In this document: positions 5,401 through 8,055 of the stretch, in pieces
Layout: every line of letters starts with the position of its first letter
Numbering within the stretch: the stretch's first letter is position 1
From: an uncultured Oscillospiraceae bacterium
Lineage (GTDB): Bacteria > Bacillota > Clostridia > Oscillospirales > Oscillospiraceae
DNA: 8,055 bases
NCBI GenBank assembly: GCA_910587505.1
Contig: CAJULD010000050.1
Span: forward strand, 9,104 to 17,158
Reading direction: 5' to 3'
The notes under the pieces: generated by a model
Told to the model about the DNA's origin: nothing
What the model saw: the letters and a program-made list of their open reading frames with translations, nothing else
Databases searched by the model: none
Program-made: the position numbers and the translations under genes

Positions 5401-5468
5401 GTAAGCAAAGCCATCACCGCCGCCGCAATCACGAGGATTCGCAGCAGTTGAACGATTTTTTTCTCCAC
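5385..5468 (-). CDS. 27-residue hydrophobic peptide, candidate type I toxin
   Basis: The GTG at 5468 is preceded by GGGGGTGA at a 7-base spacing. The peptide begins MEKKIVQLLR, continues ILVIAAAVMA and ends LLTTKAC. It has a lysine-rich N-terminus, a single membrane-spanning stretch (about 5-22, interrupted by Q7 and R10) and a short KAC tail. Size, one-helix design and charge pattern match type I toxins and holin-like toxin peptides, although I do not recognise a named family. It lies between a strong leftward promoter (5558-5587) and an opposing perfect promoter (5272-5300), with its ribosome site in a hairpin. Such peptides act by disturbing the membrane; here that is inference. It could instead be a harmless small membrane peptide or a remnant. 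The stop codon lies inside the terminator-like stem. Confidence 0.5.
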   Translation of the reverse strand: MEKKIVQLLRILVIAAAVMALLTTKAC

Positions 5469-5478
5469 ATCAGCCTCA

Positions 5479-5493
5479 CCCCCTTTCCGGGGG
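5479..5493 (-). promoter_or_regulatory. Hairpin masking the peptide's ribosome site
   Basis: On the minus strand CCCCC (5493-5489) pairs with the GGGGG (5483-5479) of the Shine-Dalgarno, around the loop GGAAA. The ribosome site would be closed in the folded mRNA. Built-in occlusion of this kind is common in type I toxin mRNAs. Confidence 0.6.
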
Positions 5494-5557
5494 AGTCGCT
5501 GACCGCCGTATGTAAACAGCGCCCTTCCTGCCTCGCCCGGTCGGGTTCGGCCACTCC

Positions 5558-5587
5558 ATTATACTACCCTGCGCCGTATTTTGTCAA
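5558..5587 (-). promoter_or_regulatory. Strong promoter of the small peptide gene
   Basis: On the minus strand TTGACA (5587-5582), 18-bp spacer, TATAAT (5563-5558). Transcription would begin near 5551 and give an 80-base leader before the peptide start at 5468. The -35 box lies about 15 bp from the first recognisable transposase codons. Confidence 0.85.
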
Positions 5588-5600
5588 AGGGGAGCTGAGA

Positions 5601-6146
5601 GAGGGATGGCTGCGAAAATTCCTGGAGTTGCCGCACGGGATACCGGACAGCGACACGTTTCGACGCGTATTTGAATGGCGGACTATGTGATTGGATTGAA
5701 AGGGAATCAACCGGCTTTGCTGGAAGATGCTTCCCTCTGTTTCCAGGAGTTCGGCAAAGAACTGCCCTGCCTTGTCACTAGAGATACGGATCATGGTAGA
5801 ATTGCAAAGAGGGAATACCGTCTGCTGACCGATCTGTCCGGGCTGCCGGGTTGCAGTGAATGGTTTGGAGCAGAGGCGGTTGGCCCGGTGTGTTCAACTG
5901 TGACCAGAAATGGCACAACCAGCACAGATGTGCGATTATTTATTACTTCTTTGACAGATATTGACCGCTTCTCTTCCACGGTACGCAAGCACTGGTCCAT
6001 TGAAAATCAACTCCAGTAGGCACTGGACATCATTTTGGGGAAGACTCTTCCAGAGCCAGAAAAAATATGTCTCCCCTCAGCCTGAACGCTTTACCGCCAT
6101 TCTCGACCCTGAACGTTTCCAGGATATTCTTTTTGCTGAACTTTAA
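5601..6146 (+). pseudogene. Degenerate ISAs1-family transposase
   Basis: Remnant of a DDE transposase of the ISAs1 type. An N-terminal piece (GWLRKFLELPHGIPDSDTF, 5604-5660) ends at RRVFE. After an internal deletion near 5672-5676 the protein resumes in another frame with ADYVIGLKGNQ (5678-5710), then runs to HWSIENQLQ (to 6016). There a TAG (6017-6019) replaces the tryptophan expected after ENQL(H/Q). A missing T near 6035 shifts the frame, and GEDSSRARKNMSPLSLNAL is readable only in the next frame. A further deletion joins the end FTAILDPERFQDILFAEL, stopping at 6146. The extreme N-terminus is missing, as is the middle of the catalytic domain. It cannot make an active enzyme. It lies between the small peptide module and smpB. 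Confidence 0.85.
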
Positions 6147-6160
6147 ATCCTGTTGCCCTG
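6141..6160. mobile_element. Possible right end of the ISAs1-type element
   Basis: Just after the transposase stop the minus strand reads CAGGGCAACAGGATTTAAAG (6160-6141). A terminal repeat beginning CAGGG is, as I recall, usual for ISAs1-family elements, so the element probably ended at 6160. No matching left end is visible, which fits the loss of the transposase N-terminus. Confidence 0.35.
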
Positions 6161-6178
6161 CGTGCGACAAGAAATTAC

Positions 6179-6207
6179 TTGCGAAGTATGGGAAAATGTG
6201 CTATATT
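6179..6207 (+). promoter_or_regulatory. Promoter of smpB
   Basis: TTGCGA (6179-6184), 17-bp spacer, TATATT (6202-6207), 37 bp before the start codon. It lies just outside the presumed end of the IS remnant, so smpB keeps its own promoter. Confidence 0.7.
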
Positions 6208-6243
6208 ATAGCTGTTACTTGTCCGGGAGGAGGGAGATGACCC

Positions 6244-6711
6244 ATGGCTGGCAAAACCGGTGTCAAAATTGCCGCGCAGAACCGAAAGGCTCACCATGAT
6301 TATTTTGTGGAGGACCGGTATGAGGCGGGAATCGAGTTGTTCGGCACGGAAGTCAAATCCATCCGGGCGGGGACTCTGAACCTGAAGGACTCCTACTGTA
6401 TCGCCAAAAATGGAGAAATCTATCTCCACGGCATGCATGTCAGCCCCTATGAGCACGGAAACATCTTCAACCGGGACCCGGTGCGCCCCCGCCGCCTTCT
6501 GATGCACAGGCGGGAAATCAAACGGCTCCAGGCTCTGGTCCAGCAGGATGGGTACGCACTGGTGCCGCTTAGCATTTATTTTAAAAACGCCCGGGTAAAG
6601 GTGGAAGTAGGTCTGTGCAAAGGGAAGAAAAACTATGACAAGCGGGACGCCATGGCAAAACGGGACGCCAGGCGGGATATGGATCGGGCTATGAAGTCCT
6701 ACAATCGGTAA
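6244..6711 (+). CDS. smpB: SsrA-binding protein SmpB
   Basis: A 155-residue partner of tmRNA in trans-translation. It binds the tRNA-like part of tmRNA and places its C-terminal tail in the empty mRNA channel of stalled ribosomes. Visible family features are the NRKAHHDYFVEDRYEAGIEL opening (13-32), GTEVKSIRAG (34-43), LKDSYC (47-52), the HVSPYEHGNIFNRDP region (65-79), RRLLMHRREI (83-92) and the C-terminal GKKNYDKRDAMAKRDARRDM (127-146), the tail that becomes helical in the A site. The length is normal. The ATG at 6244 follows AGGAGGGAG; an earlier ATG at 6237 is in another frame. The cyclophilin gene follows after 20 bp, and the tmRNA gene itself is 611 bp downstream, so the two partners are linked. 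Confidence 0.98.
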   Translation: MAGKTGVKIAAQNRKAHHDYFVEDRYEAGIELFGTEVKSIRAGTLNLKDSYCIAKNGEIYLHGMHVSPYEHGNIFNRDPVRPRRLLMHRREIKRLQALVQQDGYALVPLSIYFKNARVKVEVGLCKGKKNYDKRDAMAKRDARRDMDRAMKSYNR

Positions 6712-6731
6712 AATGTAAGGAGATAAGTACA

Positions 6732-7277
6732 ATGAGTAATCCAATTGTGACGATTACTATGGAAAGCGGCCAGATAATGAAGGGAGAGCTGTATCCGGAG
6801 AAAGCGCCCAACACGGTAAGCAATTTCATTGCGCTGGCCAACAGCGGCTATTATGACGGACTGATTTTCCATCGGGTGATTCCTGGCTTTATGATTCAGG
6901 GCGGCTGCCCGGAGGGCAGCGGAATGGGTGGTCCCGGTTACGCCATCCGCGGGGAGTTTTCCGGCAATGGCTTTGAGAAAAATGACGTCAGGCATACGCT
7001 GGGCGTTTTGTCTATGGCCCGGTCGATGGATCCGGACAGCGCGGGAAGCCAGTTTTTCATCATGGTGGATGCGGCCCCCCATCTGGATGGACAGTACGCG
7101 GCTTTCGGCAAAATTACGGAAAATGCGGAGGCAGCGGTGGAGATTTCCAGAACGCCCCGGTCGATGATGAACGATAAGCCGAAAAAGCCCCAGGTAATGG
7201 CGTCTGTTCGGGTGGACACATTGGGCGGGGAATTTCCGGAGCCGGAGAAAAAGCAGTCGCCTGTTACGAAAACTTAA
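6732..7277 (+). CDS. Cyclophilin-type peptidyl-prolyl cis-trans isomerase
   Basis: A 181-residue cyclophilin that catalyses cis-trans isomerisation of peptide bonds before proline. The core motif FHRVIPGFMIQGG (46-58) includes the catalytic arginine R48 and Q56. SMARSMDPDSAGSQFFIM (94-111) and HLDGQYAAFGK (117-127) complete the active-site surface. The tryptophan that in human CypA binds cyclosporin (W121) is a tyrosine here (Q-Y-A-A-F-G), as in many bacterial forms. There is no signal peptide, so the protein is cytoplasmic. The last 15 residues (EFPEPEKKQSPVTKT) are a low-complexity tail. AAGGAGAT lies 7 bases before the ATG. It is probably cotranscribed with smpB and helps protein folding. 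Confidence 0.96.
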   Translation: MSNPIVTITMESGQIMKGELYPEKAPNTVSNFIALANSGYYDGLIFHRVIPGFMIQGGCPEGSGMGGPGYAIRGEFSGNGFEKNDVRHTLGVLSMARSMDPDSAGSQFFIMVDAAPHLDGQYAAFGKITENAEAAVEISRTPRSMMNDKPKKPQVMASVRVDTLGGEFPEPEKKQSPVTKT

Positions 7278-7278
7278 T

Positions 7279-7307
7279 TTGCATTTCTGCCCGGACTGTG
7301 GTATGCT
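7279..7307 (+). promoter_or_regulatory. Promoter of ssrA inside an inverted repeat
   Basis: TTGCAT (7279-7284), 17-bp spacer, TATGCT (7302-7307) with a TGG extended -10. The -10 lies in the loop of a perfect 8-bp inverted repeat, CCGGACTG (7291-7298) and CAGTCCGG (7308-7315). Transcription would start at about 7314, shortly before the mature tmRNA 5' end, leaving a short leader for RNase P to remove. Confidence 0.7.
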
Positions 7308-7321
7308 CAGTCCGGATATTC

Positions 7322-7692
7322 GGGGGTGTACCGGTTTCGACGGGGATGAGGAAGCGGGATCAGCGGGCGGTGGCGCCCAGCCACCTTAATCATGGGCAAC
7401 TTTATAAATTAAAGAACAACAACAATACTGTTCTTGCTGCCGCCTGATTAGGCGCAGCCGTCCGACTTAAGAGTACCGCGGCTTAAGAAGGGCGTCGTTT
7501 AGCGGTGCACGTGAGTACGGAAAGAGTTGACCGTGCCATGCATCATGACTCTTACCTGACCGGATGGGGTGACGGCCAGCCATCGGGAAGGGGAACAGGG
7601 TGGATCCAGCCACCCGGAATGACCGTCTGCGCCCGGAGAAAATCCCGTGAAATTGTTTTCGGACAGGGGTTCGACTCCCCTCACCTCCACCA
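7322..7692 (+). ncRNA. ssrA: Transfer-messenger RNA (tmRNA)
   Basis: A 371-nt tmRNA. The 5' end GGGGGTG (7322-7328) pairs with CACCTCC (7682-7688), followed by A and an encoded CCA (7690-7692), forming the alanine-tRNA-like acceptor. The typical GTACCGGTTTCGACGGGG lies at 7327-7344. The T-arm GGGGTTCGACTCCCC (7666-7680) is intact. The tag reading frame ends K-N-N-N-N-T-V-L-A-A-A then TGA (7445-7447); the resume codon is not certain, since the frame is open upstream through TAT-AAA-TTA. The C-terminal LAAA would be the proteolysis signal for ClpXP-type proteases. Pseudoknot-forming sequences follow the tag, up to about 7650. It rescues ribosomes on broken mRNAs together with SmpB, which is encoded in the same cluster. 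Confidence 0.97.
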
Positions 7693-7694
7693 TT

Positions 7695-7740
7695 GAGCGC
7701 ATATCCGAACCAATTATCTTCTTGGGAGCGATATGCGTTC
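7695..7740. repeat. Inverted repeat just after ssrA
   Basis: GAGCGCATATC (7695-7705) and GATATGCGTTC (7730-7740) form an 11-bp stem with one G-T pair around a 24-base loop. It lies between the CCA end of tmRNA and the terminator. It could help 3' processing of the tmRNA precursor or be a recombination site. Confidence 0.6.
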
Positions 7741-7744
7741 AAAC

Positions 7745-7788
7745 AAAAAGACACTCCTTACCGTAATCGGTAGGGAGTGTCCCTTTTT
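7745..7788. terminator. Strong bidirectional terminator after ssrA
   Basis: GACACTCCTTACCG (7750-7763) pairs over 14 bp, with one G-T pair, with CGGTAGGGAGTGTC (7768-7781) around a TAAT loop. Rightward the stem is followed by CCTTTTT, leftward by TTTTTGTTTG, so it can end ssrA and also the leftward gene at 7845-8018. Confidence 0.92.
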
Positions 7789-7798
7789 ATGCCCTTTT

Positions 7799-7829
7799 GG
7801 GTTCGACTCTCCATGCAAAAAGGTTCGAC
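7799..7829. repeat. T-loop-like GGTTCGAC repeats, possible attachment-site remnant
   Basis: GGGTTCGACTC at 7799-7809 repeats the tmRNA T-arm sequence at 7667-7677, and GGTTCGAC occurs again at 7822-7829. Integrases of genomic islands often recombine in the T-loop of tRNA and tmRNA genes and leave direct repeats there. The match is short (11 bp), so this is suggestive only. Confidence 0.4.
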
Positions 7830-7844
7830 CGAGCCAATGGTCTA

Positions 7845-8018
7845 TCAGAACAGGTCTTCGCCGCAAAAGCCGTTGGCCTTGGCACACCGCAGACCGGCAA
7901 GAACGATCTGATCTCGTTCAAGCTCCCGCTCATGCCCCTCTCCCGGCAACCGCTCAATGGCTTGCTTGTCCCGGACGACTCTGCCGACATAGTAGGAGAT
8001 CACATCGTCAACATTCAT
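7845..8018 (-). CDS. Small hypothetical protein (57 aa)
   Basis: A leftward gene with an ATG at 8018 and GGAGG 9 bases upstream. The protein begins MNVDDVISYYVGRVVRDKQA, has a charged middle (IERLPGEGHERELERDQI) and ends with ALRCAKANGFCGEDLF-like sequence (AGLRCAKANG, FCGEDLF), with two cysteines at 45 and 52. It is predicted to be mostly helical and soluble. I do not recognise a named family; small charged proteins of this kind are frequent on integrative elements of gut Firmicutes. It starts 3 bp after the stop of the partial gene at the window edge, so it is probably part of an operon coming in from the right. The ssrA terminator would end it. Confidence 0.6.
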   Translation of the reverse strand: MNVDDVISYYVGRVVRDKQAIERLPGEGHERELERDQIVLAGLRCAKANGFCGEDLF

Positions 8019-8021
8019 GCC

Positions 8022-8055
8022 CTATCCCTCCGAGTCGTTCTTGCTCTTGATTTTG
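8022..8055 (-). CDS. 3' end of an upstream leftward gene (partial)
   Basis: The frame ending K-I-K-S-K-N-D-S-E-G then TAG (8024-8022) stops 3 bp before the next start codon, the spacing expected in an operon. The other two minus frames are also open from the edge and stop at 8015 or slightly beyond, so the choice is uncertain. Too little is visible to say what it encodes. Confidence 0.3.
   Translation of the reverse strand, partial: KIKSKNDSEG

Larger units (their letters stand above)
5306..5530. repeat. Imperfect inverted repeats bounding the peptide module
   Basis: The left arm 5306-5334 (CAGAAGGGCGCTGTTACA, then GGTCAGC) and the right arm 5530-5498 read on the minus strand (CAGGAAGGGCGCTGTTTACA, then GGTCAGC) match with a few single-base gaps. 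As a result the 5' leader of the peptide mRNA resembles the start of the antisense RNA and could pair with the far 3' end of its own transcript if that extends past 5334. The arms could instead be termini of a small mobile unit. Confidence 0.7.

Noticed and set aside
5355..5690. 111-codon + frame as a real gene
   Set aside because: It lacks a ribosome site and crosses the antisense of the small peptide; only its end belongs to the transposase remnant.
7799..7829. Second tRNA-like gene after ssrA
   Set aside because: Only the T-loop-like words are present; there is no acceptor stem, D-arm or anticodon arm around them.
1..8055. CRISPR array or retron-like system
   Set aside because: No regularly spaced direct repeats and no reverse transcriptase or Cas protein in any frame.

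Overview
The window looks like chromosomal DNA of a GC-rich gut-type Clostridia (Oscillospiraceae-like, for example the Flavonifractor/Pseudoflavonifractor/Lawsonibacter group). I infer this from strong AGGAGG ribosome sites, TTGACA/TATAAT promoters, the two-subunit iron-sulfur L-serine dehydratase, PadR-DUF2812 and DegV genes, and a tmRNA whose tag ends in TVLAAA. The genus is not proven by the sequence.

Left part (1-1325), leftward. A tight four-gene operon runs from a consensus promoter at about 1300: a two-helix small membrane protein, a PadR-type repressor, a DUF2812 membrane protein, and a fourth membrane protein cut by the window edge that carries an 18-base C/G homopolymer. Start and stop codons overlap or lie within 10 bp. 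A dyad over the predicted start point is a plausible PadR operator, so the operon is probably autoregulated.

Centre (1464-4987), rightward. A divergent promoter drives a TIGR04255-family protein of unknown function. A 183-bp gap packed with hairpins follows, then degV-sdaAB-sdaAA: a DegV/FakB-like fatty-acid-binding protein and the beta and alpha subunits of L-serine dehydratase (L-serine to pyruvate and ammonia). The three cysteines expected to hold the Fe-S cluster are present.

Accessory patch (4988-6160). This holds a dense palindromic block, the N-terminal stub of a phage-holin-like gene (leftward), and a compact module of two convergent near-perfect promoters facing each other across about 250 bp. 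The leftward transcript encodes a 27-residue hydrophobic peptide whose Shine-Dalgarno is locked in a hairpin; the rightward transcript would be antisense to its 3' part. I read this as a candidate type I toxin-antitoxin locus, and it is the most interesting item here. It abuts a decayed ISAs1-family transposase (internal deletion, nonsense codon, frameshifts).

Right part (6179-8055). A trans-translation cluster: smpB, a cyclophilin-type peptidyl-prolyl isomerase, and ssrA (tmRNA), closed by a strong bidirectional terminator. SmpB and tmRNA act together to rescue stalled ribosomes. Beyond the terminator lie short GGTTCGAC repeats that echo the tmRNA T-loop, and leftward small genes. This is consistent with the 3' flank of ssrA having been used as an integration site by a mobile element.
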